In this document: one piece after another, positions 17,423-27,580 of the stretch | Numbering within the stretch: the stretch's first letter is position 1 | Layout: each line of letters starts with the position of its first letter | Source: Solitalea canadensis DSM 3403 | Lineage (GTDB): Bacteria > Bacteroidota > Bacteroidia > Sphingobacteriales > Sphingobacteriaceae | Length of the DNA stretch: 64,000 nt | Reading direction: 5' to 3' | Assembly (NCBI RefSeq): GCF_000242635.2 | Contig: NC_017770.1 | Span: 558,001-622,000, forward strand | Notes under the pieces: model-generated | What the model was told of the DNA's origin: nothing | What the model saw: the letters and a program-made list of their open reading frames with translations, nothing else | Database searches by the model: none | Translations under genes and position numbers: made by a program

Positions 17423-18823
17423 TTAGGCTTTTTTAACCAGTTTGTATTCAATTACAGGTTTACCTCTTGTTCCGCCATCATTTGGGTGGAAGCTGATAAA
17501 CTTAAATTTGTAAACGTTTCCGGATGCGTCTTTAATTACATAAAAACGATCAGTTTTTAAGCTGGCTCCAGAAGGAGAGGTGCTTCTCCATCCACTTCCG
17601 ATGGTCCATTTATCACTTACAAAAGTGGTTGTTGCAATATTGCTTTCAGCGTATGCATCATATGTTACGGCGCTTGTTAAAACTTCAGCAACCTTTACTC
17701 CTCCAAGATGGTTGATAGCTACTAAGTCAGAAAAATTGTAGGGAACATCGCCTGCGCCGAAAGAAGTTTTGAATACAGAATAAGTCCATTGAATATCCCA
17801 CTCATTTTTCTTTGGTTCAACAGGGGTAGCGCCTGTTTCTAGTGATACAAAGTTGAAGTTGTACAAAGCATCCTTAGAAACATTTATTGTTTTAAAGGCA
17901 GTTTCTGTAATTCTCGCATATTGTAAAGTATAGCCGTTGGCGTTACGTAAAACTCTGATTTTATACCATGGACGAGCAGCTATGGCACCTCCAGTACCTC
18001 TGTTTAGAATGATTACTTTATTTTCAGCCTCAGTAGCTGAAACGGCGGGAATAACAGTTTTGGTGATGTCACCAGTATAACTATCTAACATTAAGAATTC
18101 TTCAGGACTCGGCGCCATCTGATTTAATGACAGGTTTACCCCGATAGTATCTGCTTCAGTTACTTTTGTCAAATCGTTTTTAGCTAACACTTTAACTAAG
18201 GCTGAACTGGTATTGTTGATAATTACCCTGAAGTCGTCACCAGCATAAAAACCTAAATCCCAGCTCTTACGTAATACAGGCGATTGACTGTTATTGCTTA
18301 AATCTACAAATACTGAATTGCCTGCGCTTGAACCGGCTTCGTTTCCTGCAAGTCCGCTCAGGGTGAGCTTGGTTCCTTCAGAAACAATCGATGAAAATTT
18401 AAGATTGAATGAAGCAGTTTTGCCAATCACCAGGACTGAACCAGCCGATTTTACGGTGAATTTGATCGACTCATCGCCACTCAAGAAAATGTTTTGAGCT
18501 TTAGTAATCTTAAATGAAGCTGTGCTGCTACCAGCAGGTATAGTTAACGTAATCACATTGCTTGCTGCAGCCGGAATAGTAGTGAAATCTGTTCCATACA
18601 CAACATCAGATGGTTGTAACTCAATAGTCAATGTAGAAGCCGTTTCAACATTTCTAGCTAGCTTTAATTTCACTTCTAGCTCATTTTTGTCGGAACCAAA
18701 CCCTTGTTCACTAGCTTCAAATTGAACCGTATTATCAGGTAGTGGGGGATCGTCATCTTTACAAGCTGTAAAAATGCAGGCCGATATCATTAACATCAGC
18801 AAGAATGTACTTATTTTTTTCAT
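17423..18823 (-). CDS. HmuY-family heme-binding lipoprotein with Calx-beta-like N-terminal domain
   Basis: 466 residues. Lipoprotein signal to C21 (MISACIFTACKDDD). Residues 30-150 look like a Calx-beta-type domain (LTIELQPSDVVYGTDFTTIP, LSGDESIKFTVKSAG). Residues 150-466 resemble the HmuY family (KSWDLGFYAGDDFRVIINN, NEWDIQWTYSVF, YVIKDASGNVYKFKFISF). HmuY proteins capture heme at the surface and pass it to the paired TonB receptor. The receptor gene lies 44 bases upstream on the same strand, and a terminator follows. The extra N-terminal domain makes it about twice the size of the P. gingivalis protein. Heme as ligand is inference. Confidence 0.85.
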   Translation of the reverse strand: MKKISTFLLMLMISACIFTACKDDDPPLPDNTVQFEASEQGFGSDKNELEVKLKLARNVETASTLTIELQPSDVVYGTDFTTIPAAASNVITLTIPAGSSTASFKITKAQNIFLSGDESIKFTVKSAGSVLVIGKTASFNLKFSSIVSEGTKLTLSGLAGNEAGSSAGNSVFVDLSNNSQSPVLRKSWDLGFYAGDDFRVIINNTSSALVKVLAKNDLTKVTEADTIGVNLSLNQMAPSPEEFLMLDSYTGDITKTVIPAVSATEAENKVIILNRGTGGAIAARPWYKIRVLRNANGYTLQYARITETAFKTINVSKDALYNFNFVSLETGATPVEPKKNEWDIQWTYSVFKTSFGAGDVPYNFSDLVAINHLGGVKVAEVLTSAVTYDAYAESNIATTTFVSDKWTIGSGWRSTSPSGASLKTDRFYVIKDASGNVYKFKFISFHPNDGGTRGKPVIEYKLVKKA

Positions 18824-18867
18824 GATGCTTTATGGTTATATATGTTTTAGGAATTGTTGAATTCTTA

Positions 18868-20907
18868 TTAGTTTTTAGCCAGTCTGAAGTTTAAACCCAA
18901 GAAGAAGGAGCGGCCGTAACTGTATGGAACGGCCCCACCGCCTGTGCTGTGTGCACTTCCTGTATCAGTTGCAGTGTTATTCAGATTGGTTATATCCAAC
19001 AGGTTTTTTACTCCCCCCGAAATCGTAAGGAAGTTCTTAATTGACTTACTGATAGTTATATCAGCCCAATTAAACGATTCGGTTTCGGCTAGTTTTATGC
19101 TGGTAATGCCGTTTGATGAACTATATTGATAGCTTGGGCTTTTTCCGGAGAACTTATAAGACAGACTAAATGTTGTTCCGATTTTTCTTGCCAGGAAAGA
19201 GAGATTACTGTTCACTTCAGGCGACCAAACAAACTCCGGAAGATCATTCATTTCCGAAAGTTCATTATATCTTCCTATGTAGGATAAGCCAAGTGATGCA
19301 GTCAGGTTTTTATAAATCAATGTGTTTTCAAAGGTTCCGCCGGTTGTTTTAAAGCGATCTACATTAATGGTCATTGTAACTGTCGGATCATTCGGATCTG
19401 TACCGTAATTGATCAGGTTATTGAAATCATTATAAAAACCGCTGATTACAGAACGATAAATGCCTTTGTTCCACTCGATCGATCCATTAAAACTGTTAGA
19501 ATGTTCAGCCTTCAGATCAGGGTTTCCATTGATAGAATGACTGGCATCAAAGAAATTGAAGTAAAGTTCGCGCAGGGCAGGAGAGCGGAAACCTCTCGCA
19601 TAGGCAAGCCTTAAATCAAGATGATCCGAGAGATTGAATTTGGTATTAATTGATGGAATTACAGGGGTAGCGTCGTAAACGGAATTATGAATAAAGCGTA
19701 ATCCTGGACGTATGTTCATGAATGAAAGCGGTTTTATTTCAGCAGAAATAAAGAGCGCATAATCACTGATAGAAGGGAAACCTGCTATCCGTTGACCTGA
19801 AGCAGATTCCATAGTTAAATCCAAACCAGGCTGAATAGAAAGTTTATCCGAAATTTTGTATTGTGCTGTTGTTCTGAAAATAGTGCTGTTAAACTTGGAA
19901 GCATCCTGTTCTGCTGCATCGGTGGATAATGTCCTGCTGTTTGTAACCAGATCCAAAACTGTTGTTTGTGTTTTTCTTTTATAGTTAGTGAATGAAGCCA
20001 GAAAGCTTAGGTTAAGTTTATTAGTGACCATCCAGTTCGATTGAAGTTGATTAGTAAATCGATCTGTTGTGTATTTTTTATCGCGGGCAATTGGATTGTC
20101 ATATAGCGGGCTTATAAGTTGTCCGCCATTTGCCAAAATATCTTCATTTAATACATCAATACGATAGTAAATATTGAAGTTACCAATGGTATAACCCACT
20201 TTGGCATTTCCTAAAAGTTGATTTTTGGGATGCCATTGCTTAACCCTGTCGCTCGTATCACCTTGCCAACCTTCAAAATTATTGTGAGTAAAACCTGCTG
20301 AGGCGTTCCATTCGCTCTTTTGCCAACTAAGGTTGATGTTTTGATTATGAATACCTTCATTGCTTAAGGTTTTATATTCGTTTCCAGCACTTTCTTCCTG
20401 GATTTTAGCAGTTATTAATAATTTTTCGGCTCCTGGTTTTTTGGTAATAATATTAATTACTCCGGCCAGCGCATCCGTTCCGTAAGAAACAGACATCGGT
20501 CCTTCGATAATCTCAATGCGGTCAATTGTATTTACATCGATTTGGTTTAAACTTTCTCGAGTCTCACCTCTGTCAACCATTGGAACTCCATCCAATAGAA
20601 TTTTCACATTTCTTCCCGACATGCCCATCAGCTGAATATCCGATGTTCCTAAAGTCATGTCGTTTGAAAAGCGAATACCAAGTTCGGTGTTTAGTACCTG
20701 TTGAATGGAAGTTGCAGCCCTTGATTGTATAGTCTTGCTATTAATCGTACGGACCTGATATACCGATTTTCGCACGCTTTGTGGTTCATACTGCCCGGTC
20801 ACAATTACTTCATCCAGTTTTCTTGCGGTAGAATCACTTGTTTTCTGTTGAGCGTAAACAGTTGAAGACCCAGCTAATGCCAGATAAAGTAGGCTGATAG
20901 TTTTCAT
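18868..20907 (-). CDS. TonB-dependent receptor, HmuR/heme type
   Basis: 679 residues with a signal peptide (MKTISLLYLALAGSSTVYA), a TonB box region (LDEVIVTGQYEP), a plug domain (IQQVLNTELGIRFSND, VKILLDGVPMVDRG, IEIIEGPMSVSYGTDALAGV) and a 22-strand barrel ending in FFLGLNFRLAKN. It lacks the carboxypeptidase-like N-terminal domain found in the second receptor of this window (30779). Pairing with a HmuY-type lipoprotein points to heme uptake. A Fur-like inverted repeat lies just before the start codon. No Tyr/His axial ligand assignment was attempted. Confidence 0.9.
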   Translation of the reverse strand: MKTISLLYLALAGSSTVYAQQKTSDSTARKLDEVIVTGQYEPQSVRKSVYQVRTINSKTIQSRAATSIQQVLNTELGIRFSNDMTLGTSDIQLMGMSGRNVKILLDGVPMVDRGETRESLNQIDVNTIDRIEIIEGPMSVSYGTDALAGVINIITKKPGAEKLLITAKIQEESAGNEYKTLSNEGIHNQNINLSWQKSEWNASAGFTHNNFEGWQGDTSDRVKQWHPKNQLLGNAKVGYTIGNFNIYYRIDVLNEDILANGGQLISPLYDNPIARDKKYTTDRFTNQLQSNWMVTNKLNLSFLASFTNYKRKTQTTVLDLVTNSRTLSTDAAEQDASKFNSTIFRTTAQYKISDKLSIQPGLDLTMESASGQRIAGFPSISDYALFISAEIKPLSFMNIRPGLRFIHNSVYDATPVIPSINTKFNLSDHLDLRLAYARGFRSPALRELYFNFFDASHSINGNPDLKAEHSNSFNGSIEWNKGIYRSVISGFYNDFNNLINYGTDPNDPTVTMTINVDRFKTTGGTFENTLIYKNLTASLGLSYIGRYNELSEMNDLPEFVWSPEVNSNLSFLARKIGTTFSLSYKFSGKSPSYQYSSSNGITSIKLAETESFNWADITISKSIKNFLTISGGVKNLLDITNLNNTATDTGSAHSTGGGAVPYSYGRSFFLGLNFRLAKN

Positions 20908-20913
20908 GTTTTA

Positions 20914-20930
20914 TTTAGATTTATTCTAAA
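20914..20930 (-). promoter_or_regulatory. Candidate Fur-type operator before the heme receptor gene
   Basis: TTAGATTTATTCTAA at 20915-20929 is a 7-1-7 inverted repeat with one mismatch to TTAGAATnATTCTAA, a form expected for Fur-type metalloregulators, and one more base pair extends it each side. It lies 8-23 bases upstream of the receptor ATG. Function is inferred from form and context. Confidence 0.45.
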
Positions 20931-21198
20931 CAGTTGCAAACATAGCAGTCATTTTCTAATTCTGCAAGTGTTAAATTAAATTAGATTAAATAAAAATAAA
21001 TTTGAATGTTTGGTATTACTTACCATAGCTTTGTCATTGTTTTAAATCAGATCAATTATAAATAATGTCAAAAGTTTTTTGATAACTATCTGATAGTTTG
21101 TTTAATACATCAGCTATTCAGTTGGTAATGCATCAACATATTAAGTCCTATTAAAGAATCAAGAATTAAGTAATCATTTAGAAAACATAAATAAAAAC

Positions 21199-22104
21199 AT
21201 GAAAAATTATCTTCTGGCAGCAGCACTTTTACTTGCGGGTACTTCTGCTTTTGCTCAAAAAACAAAAGACAAAGAGTCTATCAAATCGATGTGTGGTTGC
21301 TATGAGGTTAAGTTTGAATATGCAGAAACTTTTGCAAGTGATACGGCTTACAAAAAGGCTAAGAACTACAAAACTGGTGGTTTGGAATGGATTTTAGCGG
21401 ATGTTGATACCGATAATAAAATCGTATTACAACATTTATTAATAATTAATGATTCAACTGTTATTAAACACTGGCGTCAGGATTGGCTTTTTCAAAATAC
21501 AGATTTCCTGAACTACAAAAAAGGTAAATCATGGAAATATGCTACGGCAAATGCTTATGCTGTAAAAGGGCAGTGGACTCAGAAAGTATATGAGGTTGAT
21601 GATAGTCCCCGTTACCAGGGTACTGCCACATGGGTGCATCTGGATGGTAAAAACTACTGGGAAAATATAGCTGACGCTCCGCTTCCTCGTCGCGAATACA
21701 CAAAACGGAGTGATTATAATGTAATGAAGCGTACAAATCGTCACGAAATAACCTCGTATGGACATGTTCATGAACAGGATAATGCGAAAGTAATCCGTTC
21801 AGAAAGTGGAGATAAAATCCTTGCTTGGGAAAAAGGAATGAACACCTACAAAAAGGTGGATGATTCAAAATGTCAGGCTGCAGCGAAGTTTTGGGCTTCT
21901 CATGCCGACTACTGGAGAAAAGTTCGCGGTGCCTGGGATGAAATTTTAGCTCGCAAAACAGATATTACTTTATTGCCTAAAGTAAATGATAAGTATCTGT
22001 ATGAAGTGTTGGATGAAATGGAGAAGGATAAAAATGTTACGCAGGCACAATTGGTAAAAACACTTGATGCATTTATCTCAAAAGAAGAAATCACTAAGAA
22101 ATAG
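21199..22104 (+). CDS. Secreted DUF6607-like protein
   Basis: 301 residues with a signal peptide (MKNYLLAAALLLAGTSAFA|QK). The mature protein has CGCYEVKFEYAETF, HWRQDWLFQNTDFLNY, then VKGQWTQKVYEVDDSPRYQG and KRTNRHEITSYGH. These fit the DUF6607 family as I recall it; its function is unknown. It is divergent from the heme receptor gene across a 291-base region holding the Fur-like box, so a role linked to heme/iron is possible. A strong terminator follows. Confidence 0.65.
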   Translation: MKNYLLAAALLLAGTSAFAQKTKDKESIKSMCGCYEVKFEYAETFASDTAYKKAKNYKTGGLEWILADVDTDNKIVLQHLLIINDSTVIKHWRQDWLFQNTDFLNYKKGKSWKYATANAYAVKGQWTQKVYEVDDSPRYQGTATWVHLDGKNYWENIADAPLPRREYTKRSDYNVMKRTNRHEITSYGHVHEQDNAKVIRSESGDKILAWEKGMNTYKKVDDSKCQAAAKFWASHADYWRKVRGAWDEILARKTDITLLPKVNDKYLYEVLDEMEKDKNVTQAQLVKTLDAFISKEEITKK

Positions 22105-22155
22105 TTTACTTGTAATGATTTATTTGAAGAGATTATAGTACAAGTAATCTTTGTA

Positions 22156-22189
22156 AAAGCCGTGGTTATCTGATAACTACGGCTTTTTT
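22156..22189 (+). terminator. Rho-independent terminator
   Basis: AAAGCCGTGGTTATC pairs with GATAACTACGGCTTT at 14 of 15 positions across one loop base, followed by TTT. It lies 51 bases after the DUF6607-like gene. Confidence 0.88.
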
Positions 22190-22232
22190 GTTATTATATT
22201 TTAGTAAATTAATGTACTAAATCCATTCAGAA

Positions 22233-22859
22233 ATGAAACTTATGAAAAAATGGTTCCCATTGATGGTCGCATTAATGTTTATGATCTCTTTAATGCCCAC
22301 GAAATTGTTTGCTCAAGAGTTGAGTAAAGAAGAAAGGACATATTTGCTTGACTATCTTAACAAAACCAAAGATGATTATATAAAGTCTATAAAAGGGCTT
22401 TCTGACGCACAATGGCATTACAAGGAAGATACAAGCAGATGGTCTGTTGCTGAATGTGCAGAACATATCATTAAATCTGAAAAGATGCTGAGGGGGTACG
22501 TTCTGGACTCGGTATTAACCTCCCCGGTTGATCCTGCAAAGAAGGCGGAGGTAAAGGTTAAGACTGAAGATATTGCAAAAATGATTGAAGACAGGTCGAA
22601 GAAATTTAAAACCGGAGGCCCCTTAATACCTAAAGATATTTATGCAACACCGGCAGAGGCACTTAAAAGCTTTGAAGAAGAACGAAATAAAACGATTGAG
22701 TATGTTAAGTCAACGAAAGATGATTTGCATGGTCATGTAGGAAAAGCACCTCTTGGCACATTGGATGCTTATCAATGGTTGGTGTTTCTTACCGCCCATA
22801 GTGCCCGGCATATCAAACAGATAAATGAGGTAGAAACCGCTGCCGGCTATCCCAAATAA
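22233..22859 (+). CDS. DinB-family protein with signal peptide
   Basis: 208 residues. The N-terminus (MKLMKKWFPLMVALMFMISL, cleavage near LFAQE) is a signal peptide. The rest is a DinB-like four-helix domain with the expected His positions (SVAECAEHIIKSE, FLTAHSARHIKQI) and the PxG..TLDAYQWL region. Most DinB proteins are cytoplasmic, so an exported one is unusual, although such forms occur in Bacteroidota. Substrate unknown. Confidence 0.8.
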   Translation: MKLMKKWFPLMVALMFMISLMPTKLFAQELSKEERTYLLDYLNKTKDDYIKSIKGLSDAQWHYKEDTSRWSVAECAEHIIKSEKMLRGYVLDSVLTSPVDPAKKAEVKVKTEDIAKMIEDRSKKFKTGGPLIPKDIYATPAEALKSFEEERNKTIEYVKSTKDDLHGHVGKAPLGTLDAYQWLVFLTAHSARHIKQINEVETAAGYPK

Positions 22860-22924
22860 AAAATGCTGCTGCCGCTTTGCCAAAAGCAAAGGTCAGTTCG
22901 TTCTTATATACGATTGGAAATATT

Positions 22925-22957
22925 GAGGCGTCCCTGGCATTGGGCGCCTTTTTTTGC
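22925..22957 (+). terminator. Rho-independent terminator
   Basis: AGGCGTCCC pairs with GGGCGCCT across a TGGCATT loop and is followed by a seven-T run, 66 bases after the exported DinB gene. Confidence 0.85.
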
Positions 22958-22974
22958 TTTAGCGAATTTGTACC

Positions 22975-23730
22975 TTATTTCGTGATAACAAGTTTTATAT
23001 AAGATTCTTGTATATCATGGTTTTTGTCGATCATTATTTTATGAGCAAGTAGAGTGCTATTGTCCAGCCATTTTATCTCTCTGATAGCCCAGTCTGTAAT
23101 TTCTTTTTGTTCAATTAATTTCACTGACTTACCATTGCTTTCCAATAATTCAATTCCGTTGAATGTAAACTGTGCTTCTAAATCTTCATTTACTGTGATC
23201 ACATATTTTTTAGTAGGAGAAACCACAGGTAATCCAATTAAATGAGTTTGTTTTCCATTGCTTTTATCCACCAGGATGTAGTCATAAGCTTCGTAATAAA
23301 TGGCAAAAACGAGCCATTGATTAATTGATTTCAGATCATCTGTTAAAGTATACCTCGCATAGTCATCACCTTCAGACACAGTATCATTTTTCAGAACAAT
23401 AGTTCTTTTGGATAATGTTTTGAAGATCAGTGAATCATTGCTACGAAGAACTTGTCCGGCAGTGTTTTGCAAGCAATGAACCTCATTACTGTCAGATTTG
23501 TACGATGGAATTCGGTTAAATTCTTCTTTGGTTGACGGAAAAATCTGAAAGCGAACGCTTCCAATTGTTAGCATCTCTGAAGGAGAACCGGTAGTAACAG
23601 CGTCTTTTCCAAATTGAGTAAGTTCGTTAACCAGCGAGTCGGTTGCATTACTATTTGAGTTATCTGTTTTTCCTGATTTTGAACAACTGAACTGGATTGC
23701 TGCTAAAAGTATAAGTAAACTATATTTCAT
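22975..23730 (-). CDS. Lipoprotein, unknown function
   Basis: 251 residues from the ATG at 23730, which gives a clean lipoprotein signal (MKYSLLILLAAIQFSC); an in-frame ATG at 23754 adds eight residues and is less likely. The mature part includes RFQIFPSTKEEFNRIPSY, QWLVFAIYYEAYDYILVDKS and YVITVNEDLEAQF, and resembles a small beta-propeller or beta-sandwich. No family is recognised. It is a single gene between hairpins. Confidence 0.7.
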   Translation of the reverse strand: MKYSLLILLAAIQFSCSKSGKTDNSNSNATDSLVNELTQFGKDAVTTGSPSEMLTIGSVRFQIFPSTKEEFNRIPSYKSDSNEVHCLQNTAGQVLRSNDSLIFKTLSKRTIVLKNDTVSEGDDYARYTLTDDLKSINQWLVFAIYYEAYDYILVDKSNGKQTHLIGLPVVSPTKKYVITVNEDLEAQFTFNGIELLESNGKSVKLIEQKEITDWAIREIKWLDNSTLLAHKIMIDKNHDIQESYIKLVITK

Positions 23731-23954
23731 GTTAATAGATAAAAGTGGGTGCAAAAATGCAATGTTTGAAGTAAAGCAGCAAGAGGTTGGAGAGAAACAA
23801 TACAGATGATTCCATTAAGAGATATCGCTCTATATGGAGCTTACATTTTTTGGAAATCTAATTACTATTGAGATTATGCTTCTGGAGCTGATGTGTCGAT
23901 AATTCATCACATAGCATTCGGCTTCAGAGAAGCCTAATCTTAGTAGGCATAGAA

Positions 23955-23994
23955 GCAAAAAAGCACTTTACCTAACGATAAAGTGCTTTTTTGC
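23955..23994 (-). terminator. Rho-independent terminator of gapA
   Basis: GCAAAAAAGCACTTTA pairs with TAAAGTGCTTTTTTGC, a perfect 16-base stem, 20 bases beyond the gapA stop codon, with A/T runs inside the stem suitable for both directions. Confidence 0.92.
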
Positions 23995-24014
23995 ATTAAA
24001 CAGCAATTCTGAAT

Positions 24015-25025
<1,011 letters not shown>

Positions 25026-25138
25026 TTAATAATAATAGTTTGTGATTCTGTTTGCTTGTTGCGATATAGTAATCTAACAAATTATAGCCACTTAATTTGA
25101 ACAGATTGCTAAAAACCTCTTGGTTGAGAAGGTTTTGA

Positions 25139-26119
25139 TTAGATCGCTAAAATGTTTACTAGTTCAATTAATGATTCGTCCATTTCTGTTTTATTCTTTA
25201 TTGCAAGGTCAATGCTTGTGAGCGCAACTTTGTTGCTAATCATTCCAGCCATTTTGCGCGAATAACCTTTTAATAAAGCTTCTACAGCGGCTTGGCCTAA
25301 ACGGCTTGCCAGTACTCGGTCGAAACTTGTAGGGCTGCCACCTCGTTGAAAGTGACCTAAAATGCTAACCTTGGTATCATAGTTAAAGCGTTCTTTAACT
25401 TTTTCAGCGATAGCCATCGCACCACCACCGTGTTCCCCTTCAGCAACAACGACAATGCTTGATGTTTTAGCATTTCCAAGGTCAATCATTAATTTATCAA
25501 CAAGATCGTCAACCGACGTTTCTTTTTCAGGAATCAGAACAGCTTCAGCTCCTCCTCCGATTGCTGACCATAAAGCAATGTAGCCTGCATCACGGCCCAT
25601 CACTTCTACAAAGAATAAGCGGTCGTGAGAGGCAGCTGTATCTCTGATTTTGTCAATGGCTTCAATTACGGTGTTGTTGGCAGTGTCGAAACCAATCGTG
25701 AAATCAGTTCCGAAAAGATCATTGTCAATGGTACCCGGAACACCCATTACCGGAATGTCATATTCTCGCGAAAAAATTTCGGCTCCGGTGAAACTTCCGT
25801 CTCCTCCAATAACAATTAAACCATCGATTTTGTGTTTCTGAAGATTTTCATAGGCTGTTTTTCTTCCTTCGGATGTTTTGAACTCCATGCAACGGGCTGT
25901 CTTTAAGATGGTTCCACCTCGCTGAACAATGTTGCTAACTGATTTGGAGTTTAATGGAATGATTTCATCCTGAATCAATCCTTGGTAGCCTTGCATGACG
26001 CCAAACATTTCAATGTGGTGGTAAATACCTGTTCTAACCACGGCGCGGATGCAAGCATTCATACCGGGGGCATCGCCTCCCGATGTTAATACTGCGATTC
26101 TTTCAATTTTTCTCCCCAT
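25139..26119 (-). CDS. pfkA: 6-phosphofructokinase, ATP-dependent
   Basis: 326 residues, the bacterial type-A length. ATP site SGGDAPGMNA (13-22) and GGDGS (105-109); catalytic PGTIDND with D132; fructose-6-phosphate motif MGRDAGY and ILGHFQRGGSP. It commits fructose-6-phosphate to glycolysis. It is followed by gapA and is divergent from a Nudix-winged-helix regulator 147 bases away, which may control it. Confidence 0.97.
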   Translation of the reverse strand: MGRKIERIAVLTSGGDAPGMNACIRAVVRTGIYHHIEMFGVMQGYQGLIQDEIIPLNSKSVSNIVQRGGTILKTARCMEFKTSEGRKTAYENLQKHKIDGLIVIGGDGSFTGAEIFSREYDIPVMGVPGTIDNDLFGTDFTIGFDTANNTVIEAIDKIRDTAASHDRLFFVEVMGRDAGYIALWSAIGGGAEAVLIPEKETSVDDLVDKLMIDLGNAKTSSIVVVAEGEHGGGAMAIAEKVKERFNYDTKVSILGHFQRGGSPTSFDRVLASRLGQAAVEALLKGYSRKMAGMISNKVALTSIDLAIKNKTEMDESLIELVNILAI

Positions 26120-26266
26120 AAAGCGATAAAATTACAAATTTTATTCAAAAACTTTGAGTAATTTCAATATTTGAATATACTTTTTGTGGCTAACGCAAAA
26201 ATAATAATATTGCTGTTTGAATTTGTAAACTTAGTGTAATTTATACAATATCCCAATTTTTTTTGA

Positions 26267-26962
26267 ATGGAAACAAAGGATCTACCTAAACTTCACTCCG
26301 ATTTCTCGGTTGACTGCGTGGTGTTTGGTTTTGATAAAGGAGAATTAAGAATATTACTCATTGAACGAGCGGAAGAACCATTTAAAGATTATGTGGCTTT
26401 GCCAGGTAACCTGGTTTATGATAATGAAAATATCGATCAGGCAGCAACTCGCGTTTTAACGGAATTAACCGGTTTGAATGATGTTTACATGGAGCAATTG
26501 TATGCTTTTGGTGATGTAGACCGCCACCCGCAGGGACGAGTTATTACAATTGCCTATTTCGCATTGATTAAGGTTAAAAAACATACCTTAAGTCCGTTAT
26601 CTGCTTATGCGCGAAAAGCTCAATGGTACACCATTAACGAACTCCCTCCGTTAGCATTTGACCATGCCCTGATTTTGGAGAAAGCGTATAAGCGTTTACA
26701 AAGTGGCATTCGTTATCAACCAATCGGGTTTGAGCTATTGCCTGAGAAATTTACGTTAAGTCAGTTACAACAACTTTACGAGGTGATTCTCGAAAAACCA
26801 ATCGACAAGCGTAACTTCCGTAAAAAGATTTTAAGCTTTGGGCTTTTGGTTGAATTGGATGAAAAGCAAAAAAATGTTTCTCATCGCGCTGCCAAGTTGT
26901 ATAAGTTTAACAAAACCCGTTATAACAATCTAAGGAAGATGGGATTTTCTTTTGAATTATAA
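26267..26962 (+). CDS. Nudix-domain/winged-helix transcription regulator (NrtR-like)
   Basis: 231 residues. Residues 10-145 form a Nudix fold (DCVVFGFDKGELRILLIERA), but the Nudix box is degenerate: NIDQAATRVLTELTGL has Val and Leu where catalytic Glu residues belong, so hydrolysis is unlikely. Residues 160-231 are the winged helix (TLSQLQQLYEVILEKPIDKR, HRAAKLYKFNKTRY). NrtR-type homologues in Bacteroidota are often sugar-catabolism regulators. Divergence from pfkA-gapA supports glycolytic control here (inference). An acetyltransferase gene follows after 14 bases. Confidence 0.85.
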   Translation: METKDLPKLHSDFSVDCVVFGFDKGELRILLIERAEEPFKDYVALPGNLVYDNENIDQAATRVLTELTGLNDVYMEQLYAFGDVDRHPQGRVITIAYFALIKVKKHTLSPLSAYARKAQWYTINELPPLAFDHALILEKAYKRLQSGIRYQPIGFELLPEKFTLSQLQQLYEVILEKPIDKRNFRKKILSFGLLVELDEKQKNVSHRAAKLYKFNKTRYNNLRKMGFSFEL

Positions 26963-26976
26963 TTACAATTCAGCAT

Positions 26977-27411
26977 ATGACTATCAGAGAAGCATTACCG
27001 AATGATTTTATAGAACTACATGCGATAAGAGTCGCTGTAAAAGAGAATATATTACCTGATCCGGGTATGATCACAGCTGCCGATTATGAGTTGTATATGA
27101 CTCAAAAAGGTAAAGGCTGGGTATATGAAACTGAGGAAGGAATTCTGGGATTCTCAATAGTAGATTTAGAAGATAAAAGTGTTTGGGCGCTGTTTGTGAA
27201 ACCTGGACATGAAGGGAAAAGTATTGGGAAAACATTACACAAAGTTATGTTAGCGTGGTATTTTGATCAAACAAAGGATACCATTTGGCTTTCAACTGCG
27301 CCTAAAAGCCGGGCTGAACAGTTTTATAGAATGCAGGGTTGGAAAGAAGTTGGCGTAGAACGAAATGGCGACCTTAAGTTCGAATTGAGCGAAGAAGACT
27401 GGAAGAAGTAA
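26977..27411 (+). CDS. GNAT-family N-acetyltransferase
   Basis: 144 residues. Standard GNAT fold: MTIREALPNDFIELHAIRV, strand-rich WALFVKPGHEGKSIGKTLHK with the acetyl-CoA loop (GHEGKSIG), and a C-terminal AEQFYRMQGWKEVG. Acceptor unknown. Probably cotranscribed with the regulator upstream. Confidence 0.85.
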   Translation: MTIREALPNDFIELHAIRVAVKENILPDPGMITAADYELYMTQKGKGWVYETEEGILGFSIVDLEDKSVWALFVKPGHEGKSIGKTLHKVMLAWYFDQTKDTIWLSTAPKSRAEQFYRMQGWKEVGVERNGDLKFELSEEDWKK

Positions 27412-27486
27412 TATAATTTCAAGCTTCGAATTATTCGTTACTGATTTTAATTGTACAGCTATGCGAATTTAGCCTGATTTAAAATA

Positions 27487-27519
27487 AATAAGGCCGTAGA
27501 TCAGTTCTTCGGCCTTATT
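27487..27519. terminator. Hairpin between convergent genes
   Basis: AATAAGGCCG pairs perfectly with CGGCCTTATT across a 13-base loop, midway between the acetyltransferase gene and the kinase gene. T-runs are weak. Confidence 0.7.
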
Positions 27520-27580
27520 ACATATAATTAAAAACAGGACATTATTAATTCAAAACTCATAACTCACACACGTAATTAAA

